Shown here piece by piece: positions 1 through 11,293 of a DNA stretch of 64,000 nt. The stretch's first letter is position 1. Every line of letters starts with the position of its first letter. The DNA is from Physcomitrium patens (Eukaryota > Streptophyta > Bryopsida > Funariales > Funariaceae), in assembly GCF_000002425.4 (NCBI RefSeq), contig NC_037264.1, positions 10,331,194 to 10,395,193 on the forward strand, written 5' to 3'. The translations under genes and the position numbers were made by a program. Below the pieces are notes generated by a model, which did not search any database, was not told the origin of the DNA, and worked only from the letters and a program-made list of their open reading frames with translations.

Positions 1-393
1 ACTTGAACAAGATACAACTACCTTCAGTAACGGCTTAGACACTCAGCACCCCAAGACCTTCGAGTGCTGCTGTGGGGTCCCAGCCAAAACCTCATCATAC
101 AACTATCCTAATTAGACAGATCGAGGAATCGTAAGTTAGAAATTCAACCAAACATGACCCTGTCGCATTCTCGAGGGAGGCTGGCTAGTAGCCTTCGGCA
201 TCTGGGCGATGAGAGGCTAGCCCGTCATCTACGTTGGCTCACCGGACCCTAAACCGTTTGTTGACTCCCTAACCCTTAAAATAGTGAGTTGGCGCTTGTG
301 CTACCCTTCTACACAATGTGCTATGCATGTAGCATTCCTTCACTGCAATTGATAGGAACTTGCAAAAGCATAAAAAAGTTATAGACTACAAAC
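1..393 (-). other. Start of a second intron of the GST-hemerythrin gene
   Basis: From the donor at 393-392 (minus strand GTTTGTAG) to the window edge no reading frame continues the hemerythrin domain. Read without splicing, the frame would end at a TAG at 388-386, before the conserved C-terminal HHE ligands. I therefore read this stretch as intron, with the last exon(s) outside the window. Confidence 0.5.
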
Positions 394-1658
394 CTTGGTC
401 AGCCATTTCTAGCGCTGGAAAAATTATCCTTTCCTCCATCTGAGCATGTTCTTGCAGGATCTCAAGCAGACGACCATACGCTATTGGGAGCTCTTTCAAC
501 CGTGTTCCAAACACGGTTCTTTGCATCGTATCCACGAAAGGTTTCCTGTTTATGCCGTCAAATTCCTTCACTAACTTGACAAAGGCTTCTAGATGCCAGG
601 TTATGGACTTGTGCTGTAAAAGAGCAAAGCTAACCAGCGGCAGAGGGGGTCTCTCTATTGAAGATTTTACCAAAATATCTTTGGACAGATCCACACCCAC
701 TTGCACGGGCTTGTAGCATTTGAACTTGCACATAGAAAACTTGTACGAAAGTAATCTCGAGTAAGAAGAATCGATAGTAAAGCCCCGGACGTAAGTGACA
801 AGATCCACGAGTGAAAGAAAGGGTATGAGATAGACATCCACAAGTGTGAACTTCGACCCCAGAAAATGTTTGCCCTGTGGCTTAATCCCGCTGTCCAAAC
901 GGGCCAACGATTCGTTCAATCTTGCCTCCAGAGAATCTTGTGCATATGGATCCCCATTGTGTAAAATATCCAGAACATTAACAGTAAAAGTATCTCGGAT
1001 GTACGAAACCCACCGTGCCACTTCTTTCTCCAGTCCATTGGGAAGCAGTGGTGGATTCTCGAAGGTTTCTTCAATGTAAGCCAACATTGCGTCTACAGAT
1101 CCAGTAAATTTTTGGTCCCCGTGCTGGAAAACTGGATACTTTCCATCTGGACTAGTAGCAGACAAGTTTTCTGCTCTGTAACTGCGAAGGTCATCTGGCA
1201 TTACCAAGGACGCATTCACTGGTATGTTCTGCAATACAATGCACAATGTCCCCCTTATCACTGTGTTCTCATGACAGATTCTCAAGTGTGCCGGATGATG
1301 GCTTTGATGCCAAACGAACAAGTTCTAAAAATCCAAACCATACTAGTTGGTATAAATTCTGTTGATTTGGATCTTACTATAATGACAATTTTAAGGCATC
1401 AGAATCGGATTAACTAGAAGCACACACAAGGTCGAGTCTTCTCAAAGACAAAGAGACAGCCACAAGGGGCATATCACTTACCTTGTGAAGAAGAGCAATG
1501 CGAACACGCTGAGTGTAGGGGCAAGTGACATCTCCAACCAGTTTCACCCTGCCTTCGTCATCATCTATGTATCCAGGCGACGACGCCCAAGACGGCACAA
1601 TGGCGGCAGATTTTGAATCCACCTTCTCACGAACATGTTTTTGTAGACAAGCTCCCAT
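394..1658 (-). CDS. GSTH: GST-hemerythrin fusion protein (hemerythrin-class glutathione S-transferase), 3' partial
   Basis: Two exons are visible: 1658-1482 (59 codons) and 1228-394 (278 codons plus one base). They are separated by a GT-AG intron with donor AAG|GTAAGT and acceptor TTGCAG|AAC. The start is the ATG at 1658; an in-frame TGA lies nine bases upstream. Residues 1-37 form a leader of unknown role. The GST N-domain (about 38-115) has a Cys46 active-site motif CPYTQR, as in Cys-type thiol-transferase GSTs, a cis-proline at 91 (KYPVF) and the glutathione-binding GS at 102-103. A helical GST C-domain follows (about 120-215). The last part (from about 262) is an HHE hemerythrin domain with candidate iron ligands His271, His320 and Glu324. 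Exon 2 ends at CAAG|GTTTGT in phase 1, so the final HHE ligands lie in an exon beyond the window. The family is known from mosses. Likely role: thiol/redox or detoxification chemistry, with possible iron or oxygen sensing (inference). Confidence 0.88.
1229..1481 (-). other. Intron 1 of the GST-hemerythrin gene
   Basis: This is a 253-bp intron with donor GGTAAGTGATAT and acceptor TGTATTGCAG on the minus strand. It is in phase 0 and joins the CPYTQR helix to the second beta strand of the GST fold. Both splice sites preserve the expected protein alignment. Confidence 0.85.
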
Positions 1659-3711
1659 TGATTCTCACTTTCACAAAAAACTTCTTAAAAGACTGAAATG
1701 CAAGAGCACTGAACTGACCCTTCGTTAATTAATGATTCCTAATTTGACGGATACCGTGTAGAAGCTCAAGTCATTGGGCAGTAATTGACAACCAGCCGTT
1801 GCGCAAAGCCATAATGACCATAACATTTTTTTCAACCCTCAAGAGAGATGCTAAAATAAGTAAACGCCGCTTTCATTAGCATAGTGCTTGCATATGCAGT
1901 AGCGAACTAGCCTCGAAGGTGGCTTCATTAGTTTTATGTTGCAACTACTGTAGAACGTCTGCTCATTGTTGAAAGCTTGTCGAAAAGTATGCGGCTTCTA
2001 AAGAAGCGAGCGGAATAACCTGCAAAGAAAGAAAAATGAAATAGAAGAAGTAAAAAAACTTAGATGTAGCATTTAAAATGGTTAATACATGTGACTCCAT
2101 AAGCAATATAAATTGTAGTAAAGTGTGGCAAAATTATAGAGGAGGAAAAAAATTAAGAGGTTGTCTGAGGAAATACGAAAAGTTGAAAACCACACAGGTC
2201 AAGAAGTTAAGTTCATTCGACAAAGTATGGAGAAACGGATGGATCAAAAGTAACAGCACTGCTCTGCACTCAAATGAGACACATTCTCAAGTGCTAAATT
2301 TGCGAGACTTGTCCCACCCACTGCAGTATATTCACTCACTTCCTACACTGCTGACTGACACAAGGACACAGCATGCTGACGACTATGAACATACAAGCTA
2401 CACTCTAATGCGCTTTCGAAGCTCTAAAACTAATTGTAGAATTCGAGAGGGGAAAAAGAAAAAGAACAAAAACATAAGACCATTTTTTCGCGCTAACTAG
2501 AAGAAAAATGATTTACGGGAGAATAGTTGCAAGCTCCAGACAGACTACTACAATGGAGTCTTTGATCTCAGTTAAATAGAAATGTTTGGATCTCACATTT
2601 AGCAATCAAGGCACTTGTCTCAGAAAGTATACGAACTCGTCGAACAATCACGTAACATTACGAATCAGAAAGACCTGATGTTTCAGAATTTCCAAGCTGT
2701 TCGTAAAGTACACGCAAAATTCAACTAGCGCTTGAGCATTGAAAGATCATTCGATTTAGTATTATAGTCCAACCCCTACAAGAACCACTGCTACTTTCTC
2801 AAAACAACAGAGAAGATAATAACACACTAGGACCCGTAATAGCAACCTTACCACTGCCGAAGACCCGGCCGACAACTGAGACACTTCTATCTCACAAGAA
2901 GCAAAAGTAACGTCCCGACTTTCTCCACTGCAAAAGTTCAAGTCGAAGAAATCCAATTGCATACTAAGCTGATAGCCCATCGAAAACACAACCAGCTCAC
3001 CCACTACTGCCTATGCACCATTTTCCCACAGCCTAAATACATCTCAAGAGAGGGAAAATACCTTCGATGCTCCTCGCGCAAAACTCTCACCCTCAGAGAT
3101 AGCACACTCGGATTGCCAAACAAACAAGCACCCACTACTGATCCCCTCCTTCAACACTTCCCCTCCGTTTCAAACAAAACAAGCTCTCCTTGTAACATGT
3201 GTAAGTTAAGCTCCCGCAAGGGAAGCACAGTGAAGATCCCGGTGGAATAAATTGTACGAGGACACACAGCACGCCTCTGACATGCCCAGAAAATCCACAC
3301 TATCGCCCAATTCGTGGCTCACTGGCTCATCATCGTCATCATCATCATCAATACCTTGTTGCCTTGTTCGCTCGAGCGAGGGGCACTACTGCAGCAGCAG
3401 CGGCAGCAGCTCAGCTTTTTGAGCCTCGACCCTTCCCTTCCCTTTCCTTCCCTTTCCTTTCCTTCCTTCCTTCCACAGCTTCCACTTGCGTGCTGGCCCT
3501 TCAGTAATCAATCCTGGCTGGCTGGCTTTGTTTGGTCCTAGTGATCGAATCCTTGAGGGATAATGAATAATCCCGAGCTCCCCTTTGATCCCCACGCTGG
3601 ATGCTTTGCTTTGCCCCCTTTGCTTCGCTGCCTGCCTGCCTGCCCAGGTGGTGCGCTGTGACTGAGATTTTGCTGTGCTCAACTTTACTTTCTAGACACT
3701 AGATGGGGGGG
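1659..3711 (-). promoter_or_regulatory. 5' leader and promoter region of the GST-hemerythrin gene
   Basis: Two kilobases upstream of the start codon hold no convincing gene; the short frames here have no recognisable domain. From about 3250 to 3700 the base composition is visibly less AT-rich than the rest, with CAG/CTG runs and a pyrimidine tract, which suggests a transcription start area or non-coding first exon. No start site or 5' UTR intron can be fixed from sequence alone. Confidence 0.35.
3431..3474. repeat. Pure pyrimidine (CCTTT/CCTT) tract
   Basis: Forty-four consecutive C/T bases on the plus strand, made of CCTT, CCCTT and CCTTT units. Read on the minus strand it is a GA-rich tract about 1.8 kb upstream of the GST-hemerythrin ATG, a type of sequence common at plant promoters and 5' leaders. 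Confidence 0.8.
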
Positions 3712-3759
3712 CGCGATACGTCAATGGCTCACTCTGCTCGCGATACGTCAATGGCTCAC
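3712..3759 (-). promoter_or_regulatory. Direct 21-bp repeat carrying two TGACGT motifs (as-1/ocs-like)
   Basis: A 21-bp sequence beginning CGCGATACGTCAATGG occurs at 3712-3732 and again, identical, at 3739-3759. Each copy holds ACGTCA, which is TGACGT on the minus strand (3723-3718 and 3750-3745), 27 bp apart. TGACG pairs are the binding sites of TGA bZIP factors in the as-1/ocs elements of many plant GST promoters. The repeat is seen directly; a role in the gene starting at 1658 is inference, because it lies 2 kb from the ATG and the spacing is wider than in classic as-1. Confidence 0.4.
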
Positions 3760-5824
3760 GTTTAGCGATGTGGTGCTATTTTTGGCGGACAATCCAAGAC
3801 AGGCAGAACCGACAATAAAACGAGGAGTTGATAATTTGCGTAGATAATTCAGCTTCTCATGTTACGACGCGGCACTCTTCAATCAAAACTATGGACATGG
3901 ATCATTGACGGAACGTAATTCGCAAGCTGGTGGTGATGGTGTGAATTAGTGGGTTGTATGGAGATATTACTTCAACTGAGTTGTGGCAATAATTTTGGAA
4001 AAGGATTTCCCAACAGAAAAAAATTCATTGCTCAACAGTAGTAGCGTTGATCCCCATTTTATGTGTACTAAATGGTGCTACTCGTGACTACGAGAACTTC
4101 AGTTGTATTGTGTTTTGGAGACACATGTGAATATATTTCTGTTTTTCGAGGAATATAAATTATTGTAAGTGGTTGTTATACACACGCAGTATTAATTGTT
4201 CATACATCTCAAGTTATAAAACATACCATTACTTAGACAACACAATGCTAAAAGAGAATTCAATACGAGATCATTCCATACACTACAATAACAAACATTG
4301 TTTTTTTTTTTAATATAATTTCAAAAATCATATCATCCACATGATAACATAAATCAAAACATCACAACCTCATCTAGTACGTTTGAACCAAAGTTTTAAT
4401 GGAGGGTTTTTATTTTACCCTAATGTGCAGTTTAAAGAACAGAGGAAAACAAATAATCAACAAAGATCATCAACAACAGAAGAAGAATGAAAGCAAAGTT
4501 TGCAAAAATACAAACACGCAGACTTGTTGTTGCTGTTGTTCTTGTTCTTCTTGTTACTACTACACTAGTGGGATTTGCTGGACACATCAACTCATAAGAG
4601 GGCAAAAATGAATTATCCATTGAACCCAATGTAATGGTTCTTACCATGCAAATGTTGGCATAGAAAAAGTTTACATACAAAAAATCGACTTAGGGTAACA
4701 AGGAAGAATAATGTAATATATAATAACAATATTATAATGCCTTCCTTACACTGCTATTGTGACTAAGTCACCCCCATAAAGACCTTGAGGTGGTTCTTAG
4801 CATAAGGAATCCACTGCTCCAACCAGCTTTAAGCCCTTTCACACCCTCTCATAAGCCGCACACGCTTAAGTCCAGCACCCACTGGGGAATCCTATATCTA
4901 TTCATTCATCCACCTCACTCACTGACTGACGTATTATCATTCATCCAAATCATCCAGCCGTATCTGCAGGGCTCCGTGACCCCTGTCCTGCTGACGTGGA
5001 ACCTACACGTGTCTGACAAAGATGTGGCACTGTCAGTGGATGAAAAGCGAATGCTTGGGTTGTAGTGGTGGATGATGTCCCACTCCACCGCCGATCATTC
5101 ATCCACATGGCGGTAACATTTATTCATTCATTCTTGTGCTTTTCAAATACGTGACAAAAGTATTTTTTTAATTATTTTTTCTATTTGGGGAGAGCCCCCC
5201 CTCCTTTGGGATGGTATCCAAATAGAAAAGCCAAAAGTCCTGATTGGATGTATGATTTTGCTGTAAAGAATTCCGCACCTTGTGTCCTTTAATGTTCCAA
5301 GCCTTTGCTTTATATTTACATATTTATTTTTCCGCATCCAAGATGTGAGTGCATGTTTCTAACAATGTTGGGAGGTTACTAATAAAGCCTTTGGTACCAA
5401 CCAAAACAAAGATTAAGAATCAGAAATACACGAATTTTTCTTGATGTTATGAGGTCTACAATTCCAATGTGAACGTACATAGTGGGAAAATATTGAAGGT
5501 TGGATTCTCCATTTTCTTATGATAGAGTTCAAACTAATATCATTAATGATTTTTATTAATAGCACAGAATATGAATATCCTACTGTAGCATATGGTCTAT
5601 TAATAGACAAACAACTTCGTTAATAAAGACTACCCACCTAACCACACCGGGCAGTCAGTCCCACCACTCAACTTTGTGTAGTCTTCATGCGTGTTGGATG
5701 GATGAGTACAGTCATCCTACTGATGTATAATTTTACTTTCACCAGCTTATAACTCCGACTATGTTGGATGAAGAAGACATTGGTTAATGTAAAACTCAGT
5801 GAACTTCGGCAAGGAAATGAAAAA

Positions 5825-5829
<5 letters not shown>
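3760..5829. other. Intergenic AT-rich DNA without recognisable gene
   Basis: No frame here shows a domain or codon pattern I can support. Around 4800-5140 there are loose CATTCATTCATC/CACTCACTGACTGAC tetramer stretches. The remainder is unique-looking AT-rich sequence. Confidence 0.6.

Positions 5830-5861
<32 letters not shown>
5830..5861. repeat. (TA)n microsatellite
   Basis: Sixteen TA/AT dinucleotides in an uninterrupted run, preceded by an A-rich stretch. Confidence 0.9.
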
Positions 5862-5862
<1 letters not shown>

Positions 5863-6264
5863 TGTCATTGTGTTTTTTTCTTTTTTTCACGAAATATAGA
5901 GGGGTGTACTCCATTCCTTATAATTTATTTTATTTTATTTTTAAATTTTAACATTTTTTTTGTTTGCCCCAGTTTAGTCCAAGCCATGAGGTGTACTTGG
6001 ATGTGAAATACTTTCATTGTGTCAAGTGGCAACTGGGGAAAGCTTCAATTATTTCCATGAGATTCAATTATGGGTATTAATGGGGCACTTGTAAATTACA
6101 CAAAAACTAAAAGCAAAAAAGTTAGGGAATATTACCACAGCCTTTTTCCCAATTAACGCTTGGTTTCTATTTTATAAGTATGATGTGCATTCAGAAGTAG
6201 GTGTGATTGACTGGGTCCACTTGTTATTCTCCATACACACATATTGCTATCATGTTTCATGTAT

Positions 6265-6287
6265 GTATATATATATATATATATATA
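6265..6287. repeat. (TA)n microsatellite
   Basis: A run of TA dinucleotides following GTATG and followed by GATACACACAC. Confidence 0.85.
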
Positions 6288-6950
6288 GATACACACACTT
6301 CATTATTATTATTAACATTAATTTCCTGTGATTCATTTCTCTGGTTCAAAAGATCAATTTTTCGGAAGGGTGTGTATATACAAACACCTACACACACACT
6401 CTTGCTTGCTCACTTCAATATATAGCATCTCGATGTTATTCATCTCAGGAAAAATCATCCTTTTCTTCTACCATTCAGGATCCAACAGAAGGGGCCAAAA
6501 TCATGTGAGTTGCTTGGGACAAAAGCAGTGGGAGCCCAAGTGGCAAACAAAGTTTGTTGAGTTAGGAGGCCCAATGCTTCCTCGGTTCAGGAGATACTCA
6601 CAAAACCCTAAAGTAGTAGGATCCAAGCCCAGCCATGTGTTTGTTTTAAGGATTAGGTTTTCAACTACCAGTGGCTTTGGAGATTTGCACCCAAGAGATG
6701 CTGTTTCTCAATTATAGAAAGGCTCTAGTGGTGCTTTGGCTGCACACCATCAAATCATCTTTGCCCCTGCATGTGGGAGGGGGTAGTCCAGGTAGGACAA
6801 GTTGAGCAGATTTCCAAAAGCCAAATGCATTGTCAGAATTCCAATTATTTACATAAATATTTTTGGGTAGATTTGCACAAACTGTAGAAAAAGTGACCTA
6901 TGTTGTCTTTATTATAAAATCGTGATGTAATGTAGACTCATATTTGCCAC

Positions 6951-6954
<4 letters not shown>

Positions 6955-6988
<34 letters not shown>
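6955..6988. repeat. (AT)n microsatellite
   Basis: Uninterrupted run of about 17 AT dinucleotides. Confidence 0.9.
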
Positions 6989-6990
<2 letters not shown>

Positions 6991-7686
6991 CGAGAGTGGG
7001 GAAATGGATTTTTAAAATTAGTAATTATCTAATTGAAAATTTTGGCAATTTCAAAAACATTTCAAAAGTGCTTGCACTTGGTAGCTCAACGATGACAAGT
7101 TCAACAAAAGAGAAGATGGAGTGTCCCAAGGAAAGAGTTTCCAAAATAAATAAATAAATAAATAAAAATCCAAATGATATGATGGTGTTTGGAATATTGG
7201 CATGGAGTAAAAAAAGAGGTTGGTTTTGTAAGCTACAATTGAATTCAAGACCTAGTGTCTACAATGGAACATTTTGAGCATGACTGCCAATCTATAAAAT
7301 ACATGCCAATTTATAAAAAATAGAAGAATTATATCTACACATAAGATTCGTCATATCACTCTGAAATTGGAGCAAAAGTCAAGCAAACAGAGAGAGAAAG
7401 TATATGTTTATTGTAAACAAATAATAACTTCAACGTATGTAATATAATGTGTATATACATACTTATATATTTTGATTTGATTTTAGTTATATATAAATAT
7501 ATGTAGTTATATTTAAATATATATCTTTATATCATGTTTTGCATTGAATTTAAACTTTATCTAATAATCTTACTAATCTTTTTTAACTATTTTTTGTAAA
7601 ATTTATTATTGTTAAACATGAAATTAATGCATTTCGATCTCATGGTGTTATTCTAAATATTTAAGTGTAATTTTAAATATATATCT

Positions 7687-7711
7687 ATATATATATATAT
7701 ATATATATATA
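7687..7711. repeat. (TA)n microsatellite
   Basis: A run of about 12 TA dinucleotides preceded by ATATCTA. Confidence 0.85.
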
Positions 7712-8649
7712 CTAATTGTTCTTCTTATGTTTATGTTTATTTTATATACTTAGAGATATTTCTACTTTGTAGATTTGTTTTTAATCTTTTTTGGTAATTT
7801 AAGATTCTTTGTTTACTTCATGATTTATACAATTATCTTTTTTGTATTGTCGGTATTTGTTTTGAAGCTATTTGGTAGTTACTCTGCTGTTTAAAAAATA
7901 TTGTTGATTAACAATATCAATTTTATATCAAACTTGCATTAGATACCTGAATTTTTAATTTAAAATTATATTTTCAAACTGAAAAAATCAATTCATTAAG
8001 ACCCATTAGACAAATATGACAATTTTTTAATCTTGTCTATTGTATCAACTTTTTACTTCATCATTTTTAATGTATGACAGTTTCAAGCACTGAAGATGCT
8101 ATATTGTTCAGAAATTTAGATCTAAAGAAATATGTCTTGTTCTTTTAGAGGGTTGTATAATTAAAGAGTAAGGTAACAAAATTATACAAAAATGTTAGAG
8201 GTTTGTAAAATTTTGTTGATATAGAATTATTTTGATATTAATCTGATATTTTATTTAATTATGATTATAATATATTATACGTAGAAATTTTAAATTCTTT
8301 CTTAAAACTTCTAAATTTTTGATTTGATTTCCAAGAAATTTTATATAGAAAATTTTAAGATTTATATAATATATATTATTTATTAAAAAATGCTCAATTG
8401 CATTGATGGACTTGTAAATTCTTTACTTTTATAAATTTTTATACAATAAGAATTTAAAAATAAAAAACATTATATATTTTTATTTAAAGTTGCATTCTAT
8501 CTTAAAAGTTAAAATTTATTAATCTTAAATTCGATACATAATATAAATAAGCTTTTATTTATGATATTATTAATAAGTTATTTCTTTTGATTTATTAAAA
8601 GATAACTATTTTTCTAAGAACCACTAATTTTTAATTTTATAGCAAGTAT

Positions 8650-8650
8650 T

Positions 8651-8701
<51 letters not shown>
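8650..8701. repeat. Compound (TG)n(TA)n microsatellite
   Basis: About nine TG dinucleotides pass directly into about seventeen TA dinucleotides. Confidence 0.92.
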
Positions 8702-8705
<4 letters not shown>

Positions 8706-10441
8706 TAATAATTCTAATAAAAATTTATAGATAACCATCAATTTTATTGAGGAAACAAACAAAAAATATATGTTAAAAAGAACGATTATAAAAAATGGTA
8801 CTATATTTTCTCTAAGACTTAGAACAACATACAAACACAATTGTAGTTCCATGAAGCTTAGTGTTAAAGTCAATGAAATACTTACAAATCATTTAGATTA
8901 TATCTTAAGAGCACATCAAATAGGCCATGTATATTGCTCTTTGCAAAGAGGGGAAAAAATAGTTTTAAATTTTCAACAAAGAAAATGTTTAAAATTTACA
9001 TTTACTACAAGATTTATGTTTTAAAATTAAATTATTAGTTTCTTTGTTGATTTTTATTTTAATAAAATTTTATTTTAAAAAATTATAAAATTATATTCTA
9101 ATGCTTCTATTAAATCATAATTCTACTACCTAGTATTAGATATATTATTTTAAAATAATAATAAAATAAATTACAATTTAAATTATTTGTATTATAAATG
9201 ATATAATTATACTAAAAAACTTAGATGAAGTAATTCTAAGATAGATAATAAAATAAGGTGTACATAATAATAATATTAAAAATAATATAAATTGATAGTT
9301 TGAATAATATAGTCAATTTTTAAAGGAAAAGTAATTTAAAAATTTTCTTATAATATCTACTAATTAATCATAGAATCGAATATGTTTCTACAAGAGTATC
9401 TTACAACTCAAATGAATGCTATATAAGCTTCATAGTTCTCAAAAAGTTTGTAAATGTTATTTTTCTTAGTCAATGTGAATATATATATATCAAAATATAT
9501 GAAGTTAAAAATATGATTTTATGCTTAAAAGACATAGTATAAGACAACAACTTTTATAATATTAACCTAAAAGATCTAAGACAAAATTGTAGTCAAATGT
9601 ATTTTTTTCTTCTTATCTAGTATAGATAGGGTTATTTTTCAAAATACTTTTGTACTTATCCTAAGAGGTGGTTTTAATAAAAAATTTAAAAGCCATGTCA
9701 ATTTGTTTTTGTAAATAAACATTCAAAAAAGAGTAAAATAAATATGTACCTATTACATCTGTTCAAATAAAAATACAAGTTAATATATTTAGACAAATCA
9801 TTAAAATTTTAGTTTATTTATTTTCTGGCCCTTACATTCATTATACCATGTTTAAAGACGGTTTTATATAAAAAAATTTCATCAACAAACATGAGACTTT
9901 GACAAGGCTTTTAATCATGGCCTTCAAATTGAGCTTTTAAGTATATGGAAATCCTAAGCTCATTTTTGGGTTCTTCAATTTTTTTTTTGGTGAAAGCTTT
10001 TATGTATTTATTTTTTTATAGTAAATTTTACTTTTTTAAAAATATTTAATATTTCTTCAAAATATGTAATTTTTTCATGTTTAAAATAAAATATTTCTTT
10101 CATGTTGTTTTTTATTATTTTTTATTTTAATAAAAAAGCTATTTTCGAAATATTTCACAATACATATTTTAAAAAATATTTTAGATTCTATTTGAAGCTA
10201 AGAGATTTTTAAAATAATATTATTATGTACTAGCAAAATCAATGCCATTTTACACTACAATCTCTTATACATCCATCTATTTTCTTAGTAATCTATACTC
10301 CCTTATTTCCATGTTTCTATATTCTCTATGTTCTCTTATTCCCATATTCTTTGGTTTTCTCATTTCTATATGTTATATCAAAGCTGTTATATCTAAGCTG
10401 TTACATCTAAGCTAGGTTCTATATATATATATATACAATTG

Positions 10442-11208
10442 TGATTGTTGTTTTACTTATTCCGGAAGAAACCTCCAAGAATAAATCTATATAGGGGAAT
10501 TCGAACACAGGGAAAGACCATGTATATGAGCTCCAATTGTTAGGATCACACAATTAATCGCTACTGCTAAATGCTTACAATACCGAAGAACACTTAACTT
10601 TTTATCCTACTGTCCACTCTTTCATATCAATATGATAACAACGAAGACATCAATTTCAGTACCATGTATAATTCATGAATACACAAGCATAACCCAAACC
10701 CTAGAATGAACAACTTCCAATCCACATAATCTGATTGAGACAATTCCTTCAATTATAATTCTTCTCCACTGAACTTATAATCTTGCGATAAACAATGATT
10801 GGAAACTTCCATACATTATCAATCTTTCACAACAATTGATAAATAATGATCCATAAACAACTTCGTAAATCAAACATTGATTCATTAAATCGATTCTCTT
10901 CACTAGAATCAACACTAACACAAAAGAAACAAGAAAACTAAGAAGAAGAGATAGCACCAAGCTTATCCTGGCTCAGTACCATCGCAGTTTGGTACCCCGG
11001 CTCATGACTATCACAGTCTGGCATTTTCTTCCTCTCTCCCATCCTCCTTATACTACCCCAAGATACCAACTCCTATACTATAGATGATAACTACTTTTCC
11101 TGACTATTCATCCATTCTACCTGTTGAACCACCTTTTCAATAATTATTTATCCTTGTTTACACTATACACTAGATATCTACATTTTGAAAATAACTACTT
11201 ATTCTATA
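10442..11208 (-). repeat. 3' LTR of element F
   Basis: It begins TGATTGTTG and ends ATTCTATA on the plus strand. It matches 42330-43096 along its whole 767 bp. The purine-rich AGAAGTGGGGCTA on the minus strand directly inside it (about 11209-11221) is the expected polypurine tract, which fixes this copy as the 3' LTR. Confidence 0.88.
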
Positions 11209-11263
11209 TAGCCCCACTTCTAACTGTGCAGCATCTCCACAAACACAATATTGATAAACAAAA

Positions 11264-11283
11264 ATATATATATATATATATAT
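11264..11283. repeat. (AT)n run inside element F
   Basis: Ten AT dinucleotides followed by a T-run, between the polypurine tract of F and the end of its extra reading frame. Confidence 0.85.
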
Positions 11284-11293
11284 TTTTTTTTTT

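Larger units (their letters stand above)
5862..10441. other. Intergenic, very AT-rich DNA with microsatellites
   Basis: More than 4.5 kb without a supportable gene. Long T- and A-rich stretches dominate from 7400 to 10400. The frame ending at 6717 has no recognisable domain. Several (TA)n runs are listed separately. The old retroelement F begins at the right end of this stretch. Confidence 0.6.

Noticed and set aside
2078-2500. 140-codon open frame upstream of the GST gene
   Set aside because: No domain, lysine/threonine-rich and AT-driven; lies in the likely promoter or leader of the opposite-strand gene.
3300-3360. CATCATCATCATCA and CAGCAGCAGCGG triplet runs as coding repeats
   Set aside because: Too short and in no supported frame; treated as part of the upstream region.
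3386-3682. 98-codon minus-strand frame over the pyrimidine tract
   Set aside because: Composition (GKGRKGKGR) comes from the GA tract; could be a leader exon but nothing supports a protein.
6328-6717. 129-codon plus-strand frame
   Set aside because: No recognisable motif, no neighbours, no splice signals that make a gene; could be remains of an unknown repeat.
8770-9024. 84-codon frame in AT-rich DNA
   Set aside because: No domain and composition as in the surrounding sequence.
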